Source of the DNA: Hyphomicrobiales bacterium
GTDB lineage: Bacteria > Pseudomonadota > Alphaproteobacteria > Rhizobiales > Beijerinckiaceae
Reading direction: 5' to 3'
Length of the DNA: 64,000 bases
Assembly: GCA_027489535.1 (NCBI GenBank)
Contig: JAIXZO010000018.1
Span: 124,001 to 188,000, forward strand
The notes beneath the pieces are model-generated. The model did not search any database. It had not been told where the DNA came from and saw nothing but the letters and a program-made list of their open reading frames with translations. The position numbers and the translations under genes were made by a program. Shown piece by piece: positions 14,154 to 23,915 of this stretch (positions are counted from its first letter, which is position 1; each line of letters begins with the position of its first letter).

Positions 14154-15053
14154 ATGCTCGACCGGCGCGGAATGCCGCTCCCGCAGGCCGGTACCATGCA
14201 AAAGGGCTTCGGCGTCGCCGAGACCCTGAAATTGCGGGGCGGCCGCCTCAACATCCGCCGTTATGCACCGGACCCCGCGACATGGCCGCGGGGTCGGCAT
14301 CTGCGCGTCGCCTTCGTCACGGACGTCCATGCGGGCCTACCGATGATGTCGATGGAGCGCGTCGCCGAAATCGTCGCGGCGACGAACGCGCTCTCGCCGG
14401 ACCTGATCCTGCTCGGCGGCGACTATGTCAGCTCCCTCAAGCTCCCCGTCCGCTTGTTCGCCCCCGGAGACTGGGCGCGCGAACTCGGCGCATTGCGCGC
14501 GCCGCTCGGCATCTGGGGCGTCCTCGGCAATCACGACCACAAGCAGCGCCCCGGTCCGGGCCTGTCGCCCGACGACGGGCGCACCGTCCGCGCCGTCTTG
14601 GAAGCGGTCGGCATCGGCGTGCTGCAGAACGAGGCCGTGCGGCTCGGAGGCGGCGCGGACGCATTCCGCCTGCTCGGCTTGGCCTCGCAACGCGCGCGCA
14701 AGCTCAGCGGACGCTGGATCGGCGACGACGACCTTCCCGGGACCTTGGCGAAACTGAGCGGCGACGGTCTGCCGACGTTGATGGTGGCGCACGAGCCCGA
14801 CATCTTCCCCGCCGTGCCGCCGGAGGTGGCGCTGACCTTCTCCGGGCACACCCATGGCGGCCAAGTCAGGCTGATGAACCGCGCCTATGTCGTCCCCTCC
14901 CGCTACGGCGAGCGTTACGCATGGGGCCATATGGTGGAGGACGGCCGCCATCTCGTCGTCTCGGGCGGCGTCGGCGTGTCCGGCTGGCCGATCCGCATCG
15001 GCATTCCGCCCGAAATCGTGCTCGTGGAACTCGGCAATTCGCCGGAGATTTGA
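14154..15053 (+). CDS. Metallophosphoesterase (YkuE/YaeI-like)
   Basis: This 299-aa calcineurin-fold phosphoesterase has all metal-binding blocks in order: F-V-T-D-V-H-A-G, L-G-G-D-Y-V, L-G-N-H-D-H, V-A-H-E-P and S-G-H-T-H-G-G-Q. It resembles the YaeI/YkuE group that acts on phosphodiester or lipid-linked substrates at the membrane. There is no clear signal peptide, although the N-terminus is basic. The first ATG is used; Met7 and Met15 are alternatives and no strong ribosome site decides between them. Confidence 0.88.
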   Translation: MLDRRGMPLPQAGTMQKGFGVAETLKLRGGRLNIRRYAPDPATWPRGRHLRVAFVTDVHAGLPMMSMERVAEIVAATNALSPDLILLGGDYVSSLKLPVRLFAPGDWARELGALRAPLGIWGVLGNHDHKQRPGPGLSPDDGRTVRAVLEAVGIGVLQNEAVRLGGGADAFRLLGLASQRARKLSGRWIGDDDLPGTLAKLSGDGLPTLMVAHEPDIFPAVPPEVALTFSGHTHGGQVRLMNRAYVVPSRYGERYAWGHMVEDGRHLVVSGGVGVSGWPIRIGIPPEIVLVELGNSPEI

Positions 15054-15161
15054 CCGGGATCAATGCGTTGCACCGCGTGCACGCGGCATGGACGCAGGCG
15101 GGCGGCGGGTCGATAATACGGCTGCGCCGCCCATGATGCGGTGCCGTCCGGAGAACGTCGT

Positions 15162-16097
15162 TTGAGCAGTACGCTGATCGTCTCGCATCCCTGCTTCGCG
15201 CACCACCTGACGCCCCCGGGACACCCCGAGCGGCCCGACCGCATCCGCGCCGTCGAGCGCATCCTCGAACATGAGCGCTTCGCGCATGTGGCACGCGAAT
15301 CCGCGCCGCTCGTCGCGATGGAGGACGTACTGCGCGTCCACCCGGCCGATTATCTCGAAGCCTTGGAGGAGGCCGTGCCGAGCGAAGGCATGGTGCAGCT
15401 CGATGCCGACACGACGATGTCGGCCGGCACGTGGGAGGCGCTGCTGCGCGGCGCGGGCGCGGCGACGCTGGCCGTCGACGAGGTGATGACCGGCAAGGCC
15501 CCGAACGCCTTCGTCGCCGCCCGCCCGCCCGGCCACCATGCCGAGCGCAAGACCGCGATGGGCTTCTGCTTCTTCAACAATGCCGCCATCGCGGCGCGGC
15601 GCGCGCAAGCGGTGCACGGGGCCGGTCGCGTCGCCATCGTCGATTGGGACGTGCATCACGGCAACGGCACGCAGGACATCTTCTGGGCCGACAAGTCGGT
15701 GATGTATTGCTCGACCCATGAAATGCCGCTCTACCCCGGCACGGGAGCGCAAAACGAGCGCGGCGAGCATGACACCGTCGTCAACGCGCCGCTGCGCGCG
15801 GGCGACGGCGGCCCGGAATTTCGCGAAGCGTTCGAGACGGCTGTGCTGCCCCGCCTGGAGGCGTTCCGCCCCGACCTGATCATCATCTCGGCGGGCTTCG
15901 ACGCGCATCTGCGCGACCCTCTGGCCAACATCAACCTCACCGAAGCCGACTTCGCCTGGGCCACGGCGCAGCTGATGGACATCGCCGACCGCTGCGCCGG
16001 CGGCCGCGTCGTCTCGCTGCTCGAAGGCGGCTACGACCTCGAAGGCCTGTCCCGTTCGGTCGCCGCACATGTGATGACGCTGATGCGGGGCGGTTGA
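15162..16097 (+). CDS. Histone deacetylase family protein (acetylpolyamine/amide deacylase-like)
   Basis: This 311-aa zinc hydrolase of the arginase-deacetylase fold shows H-P-E-R-P-D-R-I, R-P-P-G-H-H-A-E (catalytic His pair), G-F-C-F-F-N-N-A-A-I-A, the zinc-binding D-V-H-H-G-N-G-T and S-A-G-F-D-A-H, and a C-terminal L-E-G-G-Y. Bacterial members deacetylate small amines or protein lysines. The TTG at 15162 with GGAG nine bases upstream is preferred; an in-frame GTG at 15141 would add seven residues. In many relatives this gene lies next to xseB; here xseB is 17 kb away. Confidence 0.92.
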   Translation: MSSTLIVSHPCFAHHLTPPGHPERPDRIRAVERILEHERFAHVARESAPLVAMEDVLRVHPADYLEALEEAVPSEGMVQLDADTTMSAGTWEALLRGAGAATLAVDEVMTGKAPNAFVAARPPGHHAERKTAMGFCFFNNAAIAARRAQAVHGAGRVAIVDWDVHHGNGTQDIFWADKSVMYCSTHEMPLYPGTGAQNERGEHDTVVNAPLRAGDGGPEFREAFETAVLPRLEAFRPDLIIISAGFDAHLRDPLANINLTEADFAWATAQLMDIADRCAGGRVVSLLEGGYDLEGLSRSVAAHVMTLMRGG

Positions 16098-16120
16098 GCA
16101 AACCGGATTTAAACGCGACC

Positions 16121-16214
16121 CTCACGGTGAGGAGCGCGGCAAAGCCGCGCGTCTCGAACCACGCTTCTTGCTGAACCCATGGTTCAAGAGGGCCCTGCGG
16201 GCCTCCTCACCATG
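16121..16214. repeat. Palindromic intergenic repeat, family A, copy 1
   Basis: The element begins CGGTGAGGAGC, contains an inner hairpin GCGCGGC-aaa-GCCGCGC, the block TCTCGAACCACG and a second hairpin GGGCC-ctgc-GGGCC, and ends CTCCTCACC-ATGA, so the two ends are mutually inverted. It closely matches copy 2 downstream, including about 14 bases beyond the palindrome. Confidence 0.8.
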
Positions 16215-16279
16215 AAGCATCAGGTTGGATCAGCCTCGCGAGGAGGCTTTCCTGCAATCATCCGAGGGATTCCAATCCC

Positions 16280-16375
16280 CTCATGGTGAGGAGCGGGGCA
16301 ACGCCGCGCGTCTCGAACCACGCTTGCCGCTGAACCCATGGTTCGAGACGGCCCTGCGGGCCTCCTCACCATGAA
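16280..16375. repeat. Palindromic intergenic repeat, family A, copy 2
   Basis: It has the same architecture as copy 1: TCATGGTGAGGAGC, then GGTTCGAGACGGCCC, and closing CTCCTCACCATGA. Together the two copies fill most of the 290-base gap between the converging deacetylase and ribBA genes; nothing else is seen there. Confidence 0.8.
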
Positions 16376-16388
16376 GTTTCAGGTCGGA

Positions 16389-17468
16389 TCAGCCCTCGAG
16401 CGCCTGCGTCCCGACGATCTCGATGCCGAAGCCGGCGAGGCCGACATAGGCGCGCGACTTCGAGGACAGGTTCACGATGGAGGACACGCCGAGGTCACGC
16501 AGGATCTGCGCGCCGAGGCCGATCTCGCGCCATTGGCGCTGCCGCCGCGCTTCCGCTCCGTCGTCTTCCTCGTTGAGAGACGACAGCGGCACGCCCGCCG
16601 TGCCGTCGCGCAAGTACACCAGCACGCCGCGGCCTTCGGCCTTGAAGCGCGCCAGCGCGGCATGGATGTCCTTGCCGCCGCCCAAAGTGTCGGTGAGCAC
16701 GTTGGCGCGATGCAGGCGCGTCACCACGCCCTTGCCGTCGCCGATGCGGCCGTGGACGAAGGCGAAATGGTGCACGGGGTCGAACGGCGTCACATAGGCA
16801 TAGCCGGTCAGCTCGCCCACTTCCGTCTTCACGGGAAAGGTCGCGACGCGCTCGACGAGCTTCTCGCGCGCCTGCCGATAGGCGATCAGATCGGCGACCG
16901 AGATGCGCTTGAGGTTGTGCTTCTCGGCGAAGGCATCGATCTGCGGGCCCTTCATCACCGTGCCGTCGTCATTGGCGAGTTCGCAGATGACGCCGACGGG
17001 CGGCAGGCCCGCGAGCTTGCACAGGTCGACCGCGGCCTCGGTATGGCCGGAGCGCATCAGCACGCCGCCGTCCTTGGCCACGAGCGGGAAGACGTGGCCG
17101 GGCCGCACGAAATCCGACGCGCCCATATTGCCGTTGGCCAGCGCGCGCACGGTGTTCGAGCGCTGCTCGGCCGAAATGCCGGTGGTGAGCCCGTGCTTGG
17201 CATCCACCGAAACGGTGAAGGCGGTGCCCAGCGGGGCGTCGTTCATCGCCACCATCGGCGACAGATGCAGTCGCCGCGCGTCCTCGCTCGTCACCGGGGC
17301 GCAGACGATGCCGCAGGTGTTGCGGATGATGAAGGCCATCATTTCCGGCGTGCAGAACGACGCCGCACAGACCAGATCGCCTTCGTTCTCGCGGTCGTCG
17401 TCATCCGTGACGATGACGATTTCGCCGCGCGCGACGGCTTCGATGGCTTCGGTGACGGTATGGGGCAC
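16389..17468 (-). CDS. ribB: 3,4-dihydroxy-2-butanone-4-phosphate synthase with degenerate GTP cyclohydrolase II-like domain
   Basis: This is a 359-aa two-domain protein of riboflavin synthesis. Residues 1-205 form RibB, with the acidic D-D-D-D-R-E-N-E-G-D metal/substrate site near residue 22, M-V-A-M-N-D and R-S-G-H-T-E-A-A-V-D-L. Residues 206-359 have RibA-like folding, but the zinc ligand pattern C-x2-G-D-x-F-x-S-x2-C-D-C is absent: the equivalent place reads L-H-R-A-N-V-L-T-D-T-L-G-G. Only the RibB reaction (ribulose 5-phosphate to the 4-carbon unit) is therefore expected, a situation known in rhizobial RibBA proteins. It is the last gene of the fabI-phosphatase-aroC-ribB run, 19 bases after aroC. 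Confidence 0.94.
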   Translation of the reverse strand: MPHTVTEAIEAVARGEIVIVTDDDDRENEGDLVCAASFCTPEMMAFIIRNTCGIVCAPVTSEDARRLHLSPMVAMNDAPLGTAFTVSVDAKHGLTTGISAEQRSNTVRALANGNMGASDFVRPGHVFPLVAKDGGVLMRSGHTEAAVDLCKLAGLPPVGVICELANDDGTVMKGPQIDAFAEKHNLKRISVADLIAYRQAREKLVERVATFPVKTEVGELTGYAYVTPFDPVHHFAFVHGRIGDGKGVVTRLHRANVLTDTLGGGKDIHAALARFKAEGRGVLVYLRDGTAGVPLSSLNEEDDGAEARRQRQWREIGLGAQILRDLGVSSIVNLSSKSRAYVGLAGFGIEIVGTQALEG

Positions 17469-17487
17469 TCGGAACTCCCGCTCGCGC

Positions 17488-18606
17488 TCAGCGCGGCTCG
17501 AAGGGCCAGGACGGGCTTTCGCCCACCTGACCGCGATGACGAAGATAATGATCGGCGACGACGCAGGCCGCCATGGCCTCGCCCACGGGAACGGCGCGGA
17601 TTCCCACGCAGGGGTCGTGCCGACCCTTGGTCATCACGTCCGCGTCCCGGCCGAAACGGTCCACGCTGCGGCGCTCGGTCAGGATGGAAGACGTGGGCTT
17701 CACGGCGAAACGCACCACCAGCGGCTGCCCCGTCGAGATGCCGCCGAGAATGCCGCCCGCATTGTTGGAGAGAAACAACGGCTTGCCGTCGTTGCCGTAG
17801 CGCATCTCGTCGGCGTTTTCCTCGCCGGTGAGCGCGGCGGCGGCAAAGCCCGCGCCGATTTCGACGCCCTTCACGGCGTTGATGCTCATCATCGCCGCCG
17901 CGAGATCGGTATCGAGCTTGGCGTAGATCGGCGCGCCGAGGCCCGCGGGCACGTTCTCGACCACCACTTCCAGCACCGCGCCGACGGACGAGCCCGACTT
18001 GCGGATGCGGTCGAGATACTCCTCGTAAAACGCCGCCGCCTTGGCGTCGGGGCAGAAGAACGGGTTGTTGCCGACCTCGTCCCAATCCCAATTGGCCCGA
18101 TCGACCGCGTGCGGCCCCATCTGCACCAGCGCGCCGCGCACGGTCATGCCGGGCACGATCTTGCGGGCGATGGCGCCGGCTGCGACCCGCGAAGCGGTTT
18201 CGCGCGCGGAGGAGCGCCCGCCGCCGCGATAGTCGCGGATGCCGTATTTCACGTCATAGGTGAAATCGGCATGGCCGGGCCGGTAGGTGTTCTTGATCTC
18301 GCCGTAGTCCTTCGACCGCTGGTCGACGTTTTCGATCATCAGGGCAATCGGCGTGCCGGTCGTGACCTGCAGACCCGTCTTCTCGTCGATGAACACGCCC
18401 GACAGGATCTTCACTTGGTCGGGCTCGCGGCGCTGCGTGGTGAAGCGCGACTGGCCGGGACGCCGACGGTCGAGCTCGGCCTGAATGTCCTCTTCCGTGA
18501 TCGGGATCATCGGCGGGCAACCGTCGACGACGCAGCCGATCGCCGGCCCGTGGCTTTCGCCGAAGGTCGTGACCCGAAAAAGATGACCGAACGTGTTGTG
18601 AGACAT
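17488..18606 (-). CDS. aroC: Chorismate synthase
   Basis: The 372-aa enzyme converts EPSP to chorismate using reduced FMN, the last step of the shikimate pathway. It starts [20 protein letters not shown], the conserved N-terminal signature with the active-site His, and contains [16 protein letters not shown] and R-H-D-P-C. Length is normal. It lies between the phosphatase and ribB in one direction, probably co-transcribed from the fabI promoter. Confidence 0.97.
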   Translation of the reverse strand: MSHNTFGHLFRVTTFGESHGPAIGCVVDGCPPMIPITEEDIQAELDRRRPGQSRFTTQRREPDQVKILSGVFIDEKTGLQVTTGTPIALMIENVDQRSKDYGEIKNTYRPGHADFTYDVKYGIRDYRGGGRSSARETASRVAAGAIARKIVPGMTVRGALVQMGPHAVDRANWDWDEVGNNPFFCPDAKAAAFYEEYLDRIRKSGSSVGAVLEVVVENVPAGLGAPIYAKLDTDLAAAMMSINAVKGVEIGAGFAAAALTGEENADEMRYGNDGKPLFLSNNAGGILGGISTGQPLVVRFAVKPTSSILTERRSVDRFGRDADVMTKGRHDPCVGIRAVPVGEAMAACVVADHYLRHRGQVGESPSWPFEPR

Positions 18607-18666
18607 GGCGAACCCCGACCGGGGGCTCTTGTAGAAGGGCCGAAGCGAAGGGTCAAACGGGGAGGG

Positions 18667-19248
18667 TCAAACCCACGAATACCGCCCCTTTTCCAGCAAC
18701 AGCACCCTGCCCTGCCAGATATCCAGAGCCGTGGCTTCGTGCGGGGGGACGCCGGCGACGACGTGCATCATCGCGCGCGCCACGCCCCCATGCGCCACCA
18801 CGACGCAAGGCTGCGTCACCGTGTCGAGCCAGGGGCGGATGCGGTCGACCAGCATCGCGTAGCTTTCGCCGCCGGGCGGGGCGAACCCCCACTTGTCGAT
18901 TTCGCGCTTGGAGGCTCCGGCCGGGTCGGCGGCGCGCACTTCGCGCCAGGTCAGGCCTTCCCAACGGCCGAAGGTGATTTCCTTGAGCCGGTCGTCGAGG
19001 GCGTAGTCCTCCGCCGCCAATCCCGCGCCGGCGCGCGCCAGTTCCGCCGTGCGGCGGGTGCGGCCCAGGGGGCTGACGATCCAAGGCAGGTCGGCCACGG
19101 GGGCGAGTGCGCCCAAGCGGATGCCTGCGCTTTCGGCCTGCGCACGGCCGAGATCGTTGAGCGGGATGTCCTGCTGGCCCTGAAGCCGGCCTTCGCGGTT
19201 CCAGTCGGTTTCGCCGTGGCGCAGAAACCAGATGCGGTCGGCGATCAC
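18667..19248 (-). CDS. Histidine phosphatase family protein (phosphoglycerate mutase-like)
   Basis: This 193-aa protein has the catalytic R-H-G-E-T-D-W-N at residues 10-17, the substrate-binding S-P-L-G-R-T-R-R-T and the second catalytic His in V-V-A-H-G-G-V-A-R. It belongs to the branch of bacterial broad-specificity phosphatases rather than glycolytic mutases, judged by length. Its start is four bases after the fabI stop. It is a constant member of the fabI-aroC cluster in related genomes; the physiological substrate is not established. Confidence 0.9.
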   Translation of the reverse strand: MIADRIWFLRHGETDWNREGRLQGQQDIPLNDLGRAQAESAGIRLGALAPVADLPWIVSPLGRTRRTAELARAGAGLAAEDYALDDRLKEITFGRWEGLTWREVRAADPAGASKREIDKWGFAPPGGESYAMLVDRIRPWLDTVTQPCVVVAHGGVARAMMHVVAGVPPHEATALDIWQGRVLLLEKGRYSWV

Positions 19249-19252
19249 GCGA

Positions 19253-20080
19253 TCACGCCTTCTCGAGCGAGATGTCCGGCGCTTCGGGGTTCTTCATGCC
19301 GACGACGTGGTACCCCGCGTCCACATGCAGGATTTCGCCCGTCATGCCGCGGCCCATGTCCGACACGAGGTAGACGGCCGTCTCGCCGACTTCCTCGATG
19401 GTGACCGTGCGGCGCAGCGGGGCGTTGTATTCGTTCCACTTCAGGATGTAGCGGAAGTCGCCGATGCCGGAGGCGGCCAGCGTCTTGATCGGGCCGGCCG
19501 AGATCGCGTTGACACGGATGTTCTTCGGTCCAAGATCGGCGGCGAGATAGCGGACGGAGGCCTCCAACGCAGCCTTTGCGACGCCCATGACGTTGTAATG
19601 CGGCATCCACTTCTCCGCGCCGTAATAGGTCAGCGTGAGCATGGAGCCGCCGTCCGTCATCAGCTTCTCGGCGCGCTGTGCCACGGCCGTGAAGGAGTAG
19701 CAGGAGATGAGCAGCGATTTCGTGAAATTGGCTTCGGTGGTCTCGACGTAACGGCCGGTCAACTCGTCCTTGTCGGAAAAGGCGATGCAATGAACGATGA
19801 AGTCGATCTTGCCCCAAAGACGCTCCACTTCCGCAAACACCGCATCGATGGACGCGCCGTCGGTGACGTCGCAATGGCCCACCACCGCCGCGCCGAGTTC
19901 GGCGGCGAGCGGACGCACGCGCTTTTCCAGCGCCTCGCCCTGATAGGTGAAGGCCAGTTCCGCACCGTGGTCATGCGCCGACTTGGCGATTCCCCACGCG
20001 ATCGATCGGTTGTTGGCAACGCCCATCACCAGACCGCGCTTGCCGGCGAGGAGGGGGAGGCGGCTGCTTTGATTGCTCAT
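19253..20080 (-). CDS. fabI: Enoyl-[acyl-carrier-protein] reductase (NADH)
   Basis: This 275-aa atypical SDR catalyses the last reduction of fatty-acid elongation. It has the FabI-specific G-V-A-N-N-R-S-I-A-W-G-I-A nucleotide site, H-C-I-A-F-S-D-K-D-E-L, and the catalytic Y-x6-K (Y-N-V-M-G-V-A-K). C-terminal G-E-I-L-H-V-D-A-G-Y-H is typical. It is the promoter-proximal gene of a four-gene minus-strand operon and is divergent from kup across 204 bases in which no clear operator was found. Confidence 0.96.
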   Translation of the reverse strand: MSNQSSRLPLLAGKRGLVMGVANNRSIAWGIAKSAHDHGAELAFTYQGEALEKRVRPLAAELGAAVVGHCDVTDGASIDAVFAEVERLWGKIDFIVHCIAFSDKDELTGRYVETTEANFTKSLLISCYSFTAVAQRAEKLMTDGGSMLTLTYYGAEKWMPHYNVMGVAKAALEASVRYLAADLGPKNIRVNAISAGPIKTLAASGIGDFRYILKWNEYNAPLRRTVTIEEVGETAVYLVSDMGRGMTGEILHVDAGYHVVGMKNPEAPDISLEKA

Positions 20081-20284
20081 GGAATGCGACTCGACGGCTG
20101 GGGCTGGGCCGAGCGGCCCTTTCGGCGCGCATCAATACCGGAAGCTGCGCTCGGGAGGAAGCCGCATCGAACTCGTTCGTCCGCCGGGGGCCGGCGAGAC
20201 CGCACCCGCCGTCGATAGCGCTGTCATTCTGCCGCCGGGGTGATATAGAGCCCGCGCCTCCGACGGCGACCAACCGGGACCACA

Positions 20285-22237
20285 ATGTCCTCTTCAACGA
20301 CACCAGCCGACAATCTCGACGCCGCACACCGATCTCACGACCGGCACGCGAAGGGCACCAAGCACTTCTGGGGCCTTGCCGTGGGCAGCGTCGGAGTCGT
20401 GTACGGCGACATCGGCACAAGCCCGCTTTATGCGTTCCGCGAGGCGCTGCACGCCGCCGTCGGCGTGCATGGAGCCGTGGAAGGCCATGCGCTGCCCTTC
20501 ATCCCCCGCGACACCGTGCTCGGCGTTCTCTCGCTCATCGTCTGGGCGCTGCTGCTGGTCGTGACGGCCAAATACGTCCTCATCCTGCTGCGCGCCGACA
20601 ACAACGGCGAGGGCGGGACTCTGTCGCTGATGGCGCTGTGCCAGCGCGTGATGGGACGCGGCGGCAACCTCATCTTCTTTCTCGGCGTCGTCGGCGCATC
20701 GATGTTCTACGGCGACTCGATCATCACGCCCGCGATTTCCGTGCTGTCCGCCGTCGAAGGCATGAAGCTCGTGACGCCGGCCTTCGAGCCCTACGTCATC
20801 CCGATCACCTTGGTCATCCTGATCGTGCTTTTCGCGGTGCAAAGCCGCGGCACGGCCAAGGTCGCGGCCTTTTTCGGGCCGATCATGATCTTCTGGTTCC
20901 TGATGCTCGCCGGCGGCGGCATCGCCCACATCAGCGACGACCTCGGCGTTTTGGCCGCGGTCAATCCGCTCTACGGCGCGGCGTTTCTGGTCGAGCACAA
21001 GATGATCGGGCTCGTTACGCTCGGCCTCGTATTCCTCGCCGTCACCGGGGGCGAGGCGCTGTATGCCGACCTCGGGCATTTCGGCAAAAAGCCGATCCGT
21101 GCCGCATGGCTCACGCTCGTGCTGCCCGCCCTCATCCTCAATTATTTCGGCCAAGGCGCGCTCGTGCTCGCGCATCCGGAAACGGCGGCCAGCCCGTTCT
21201 TCAAGCTTTATCCCGATTGGGCCACCATCCCGGTCGTGATCATGGCGACGATGGCCACCGTCATCGCCAGCCAGGCCGTGATCACCGGCGCGTTCTCGCT
21301 GACCCATCAGGCGATCCAGCTCGGCCTGCTGCCGCGCATGGAGATCCGCTACACGTCCGAGACGCATGCGGGGCAGATCTACCTGCCCCGCATCAACTGG
21401 CTGCTGCTGCTCGGCGTCATCGTTCTGGTGCTGTCGTTCCGCTCCTCGAGCAATCTCGCCTCGGCCTACGGCATCGCCGTGACGACGACGATGGTGGTGG
21501 ACGCGATCCTCGCCTTCATCGTCATCTGGCGCGTCTGGGGCTGGAAGCCCGCCGCCTCCGCCATGCTCGTGCTGCCCTTCCTGCTGATCGACATGACGTT
21601 CCTCGGCGCGAACCTGCTGAAATTGCTGGACGGAGCCTATGCGCCGCTCACCTTCGGCGCGTTCCTGATCGTGCTGATCTGGACGTGGCGTCGCGGCACG
21701 CGGATCCTGCAGGACAAGACGCGCAAGGCCGAAGTGCCGCTCGAAATGCTGGTGCGCAATCTCGAAAAGAAGCCGCCGCACAAGGTGCAGGGCACGGCCG
21801 TGTTCCTGACCAGCGACCCGGATTACGCACCCACCGCGCTGCTCCACAATCTCAAGCACAACAAGATCCTGCACGAGAAGAACGTGATCTTGACCGTGAC
21901 GGCCACGGACACGCCGCGCGTGCCGGACGAGGACCGCGTTTCGATCGAGCAGATCAGCGAGACCTTCTCGCGGGTCGTGCTGCGTTTCGGCTACATGGAA
22001 TCGCCCAACGTGCCGCGCGGCTTGGCCATCGCGCGCAAGCTGGGCTGGACGTTCGACATCATGTCGACGTCGTTCTTCGTGTCCCGGCGCTCGATCAAGC
22101 CGGCCGCGCGATCCGGCATGCCGTTGTGGCAGGACCGCATCTTCATCGCGCTCGCACGCAACGCCACCGACGCGACGGACTTCTTCCAGATCCCGACCGG
22201 CCGCGTCGTGGAAGTCGGCACGCAAGTCACGGTCTGA
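20285..22237 (+). CDS. kup: Low-affinity potassium transporter Kup
   Basis: This 650-aa membrane protein is of the KUP/HAK/KT family, which couples K+ uptake to H+. It begins with the conserved [18 protein letters not shown] block, followed by about twelve hydrophobic helices up to residue 470 ([13 protein letters not shown] motif included), and a cytosolic C-terminal domain of about 170 residues with conserved R-F-G-Y-M-E. Length is typical. No regulator is adjacent. It ends close to a block of family A repeats that may serve as its terminator. Confidence 0.96.
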   Translation: MSSSTTPADNLDAAHRSHDRHAKGTKHFWGLAVGSVGVVYGDIGTSPLYAFREALHAAVGVHGAVEGHALPFIPRDTVLGVLSLIVWALLLVVTAKYVLILLRADNNGEGGTLSLMALCQRVMGRGGNLIFFLGVVGASMFYGDSIITPAISVLSAVEGMKLVTPAFEPYVIPITLVILIVLFAVQSRGTAKVAAFFGPIMIFWFLMLAGGGIAHISDDLGVLAAVNPLYGAAFLVEHKMIGLVTLGLVFLAVTGGEALYADLGHFGKKPIRAAWLTLVLPALILNYFGQGALVLAHPETAASPFFKLYPDWATIPVVIMATMATVIASQAVITGAFSLTHQAIQLGLLPRMEIRYTSETHAGQIYLPRINWLLLLGVIVLVLSFRSSSNLASAYGIAVTTTMVVDAILAFIVIWRVWGWKPAASAMLVLPFLLIDMTFLGANLLKLLDGAYAPLTFGAFLIVLIWTWRRGTRILQDKTRKAEVPLEMLVRNLEKKPPHKVQGTAVFLTSDPDYAPTALLHNLKHNKILHEKNVILTVTATDTPRVPDEDRVSIEQISETFSRVVLRFGYMESPNVPRGLAIARKLGWTFDIMSTSFFVSRRSIKPAARSGMPLWQDRIFIALARNATDATDFFQIPTGRVVEVGTQVTV

Positions 22238-22253
22238 GAAGCCTCGATCCCGT

Positions 22254-22444
22254 CCTTCGAGACGGCGCTTTGCGCCTCCTAAGGATGAGGTTTTCGGTTT
22301 TCCGACTTCTGCCGACCGTCCCCTGCCCGCCTCCTGGTGAGGAGCACGGCCAAGCCGTGCGCCTCGAACCACGCCCTCGTTTATCGGCCGCCCCCGATCC
22401 CCCCATGGTGAGGAGCACGGCAGCGCCGTGCGTCTCGAACCACG
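22254..22444. repeat. Three partial family A repeats between kup and the dnaJ-like gene
   Basis: One half-element, CCTTCGAGACGGCGC followed by GCGCCTCCTAAGGATGAGG, lies at 22254-22290. Two elements with the TGGTGAGGAGCACGGC, GCCGTGCG and CTCGAACCACG blocks lie at 22335-22373 and 22404-22444. They occupy nearly the whole 209-base gap, and the last one ends two bases before the dnaJ-like stop. Confidence 0.75.
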
Positions 22445-22446
22445 CG

Positions 22447-23397
22447 TCAACCGTTCCGGTCGCGGCGGCGGCGGAGGAAATCCTCGAGTTCCGGGTCGCC
22501 GTCCGGCGGCAGCACGATTTCAAGCGTCACGAGCAGGTCGCCCTTGCCGGCATCCCCCTTGCCGCCCGAGCCGGGAAGCCCCTTGCCCCGCAGCCGAAGC
22601 GTGCGCCCGGTCGAGGAATTCGGCGGGATGTTGATTTCCACCGTGCCGTCCAAAGTCGGGCAGCGCACCTTGCCGCCCAGCACCGCCTGTTCCAGCGTCA
22701 CGGCCAAGCGCAGGCGCATGTCGCCGCCCTCCACCGTGAAGCGCGGATCGGGCAGCACGCGCACGGTGATGAAGGCGTCGCCCGGCCGGCCGCCCGAGGG
22801 ACCCTCGATGCCTTGGCCGCGCAGACGCACCACCTGCCCGTCCGCGATGCCTGCGGGAATCGAGACGTCCAACGCCTTGCCGCCCGGCAGCCCGACGCGT
22901 TTGGAGGTCCCCGAAACGGATTCAGCCAGCGTGATCGAAACTTCGCCGCGCAGATCGCCGCCAGATTGCGGCCCGCGCCGTTGCCGGCCGGCGCCGCCGA
23001 ATCCGAACAGGTCGGAGAACAGATCGGACGGATCGATGCCCGCGCCGCCCGCGCCGGGTCCGCGCCGCGCGAACGGGCCGTTGGCGCCGAAGCCGAAGGA
23101 GAAACCCTCCGCCCCCTGCGCCGCCGCACCGGGTCCGCCGCCCGCGCCGAAGCCCTCGAAACCCGCATAGCGCGGCTTGCCCTCGGCATCGATTTCGCCG
23201 CGGTCGAAGCGCTTGCGCTTTTCGGGGTCGCCCAGAATTTCATAAGCCGAGCTCAACTCCGAAAAGCGGTCCTTCGCCCTCGGATCCTCGGCGTTTCGGT
23301 CGGGGTGCCAGGTCTTCGCCAGCTTCCGGTAAGCCTTCTTCACGTCCGCCTCGTCGGCGGAGCGGCTTATTCCGAGCACCTCGTAGGGATCACGCAT
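22447..23397 (-). CDS. DnaJ-like co-chaperone (CbpA type, no zinc finger)
   Basis: This 316-aa protein has an N-terminal J domain (D-P-Y-E-V-L-G-I-S, H-P-D-R-N at residues 34-38, then the K-R-K-R-F-D-R-G end), a G/F-rich linker (about residues 80-140, with D-P-S-D-L-F-S-D-L-F-G-F) and two beta-barrel substrate domains. It lacks the four C-x2-C-x-G-x-G zinc repeats of true DnaJ, so it is the CbpA class of Hsp40, a partner of DnaK. The ATG at 23397 follows GGAG by 7 bases and is preferred to a TTG six bases further upstream. Confidence 0.9.
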   Translation of the reverse strand: MRDPYEVLGISRSADEADVKKAYRKLAKTWHPDRNAEDPRAKDRFSELSSAYEILGDPEKRKRFDRGEIDAEGKPRYAGFEGFGAGGGPGAAAQGAEGFSFGFGANGPFARRGPGAGGAGIDPSDLFSDLFGFGGAGRQRRGPQSGGDLRGEVSITLAESVSGTSKRVGLPGGKALDVSIPAGIADGQVVRLRGQGIEGPSGGRPGDAFITVRVLPDPRFTVEGGDMRLRLAVTLEQAVLGGKVRCPTLDGTVEINIPPNSSTGRTLRLRGKGLPGSGGKGDAGKGDLLVTLEIVLPPDGDPELEDFLRRRRDRNG

Positions 23398-23486
23398 GCC
23401 CAACTCCTGCGGTGCACCTTCAGGTGGACCGATTCGAACACCCGGAATGTGGGGTCAGGACGCCCCGCGCGCAACGTCCGCGCGGC

Positions 23487-23915
23487 TCAGGCCCTGTCGG
23501 GAAGCGGGGACAATTCGCCGACCGACCAGCTGCCCGCGCCGATGCGGCAGGCCGATCCGGCAAACCGGGCCGTTCCCGCGCCGGTTTCGACGGACTTGCT
23601 GAACTGCCGGCACAACTTGTCTTGGCTCACGAAAGCCGCACCGGTCGCGACGACGCTGCCGCGCCGCCCGGTCTTGGGATCGCTCCAGCGCACCACCGCA
23701 CCGTCGGCGCGCGGATCGAGGGCGACGGCGACGGCCTTCTCCTCCGCCACCGCTTCGCCGTCGGCGACGGTCGCGAGGCTTCCCGTCACGTCGTCATCGA
23801 CTGCATTCCCCGCGCCGAGCAGGTTCATCGTCGGCAGATCGAGGCTGCATCCGGCGGCGGAAAGGCCGAGCGCGAGCGTCAACGCGAACCGCACGCCGAA
23901 CGACCGTGTTCCCAT
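23487..23915 (-). CDS. RT0821/Lpp0805-type surface lipoprotein
   Basis: This 142-aa exported protein has a lipobox A-A-G-C (Cys22-23 region) after a hydrophobic signal. The mature domain ends with R-W-S-D-P-K-T-G-R-R-G-S-V, L-C-R-Q-F and A-C-R-I-G-A-G-S-W, the core of the RT0821/Lpp0805 family of alphaproteobacterial outer-membrane proteins; the two late cysteines may form a disulfide. Function is unknown. The start at 23915 places the signal peptide correctly; a longer frame to 23960 would bury it. It is divergent from pdxH. Confidence 0.83.
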   Translation of the reverse strand: MGTRSFGVRFALTLALGLSAAGCSLDLPTMNLLGAGNAVDDDVTGSLATVADGEAVAEEKAVAVALDPRADGAVVRWSDPKTGRRGSVVATGAAFVSQDKLCRQFSKSVETGAGTARFAGSACRIGAGSWSVGELSPLPDRA

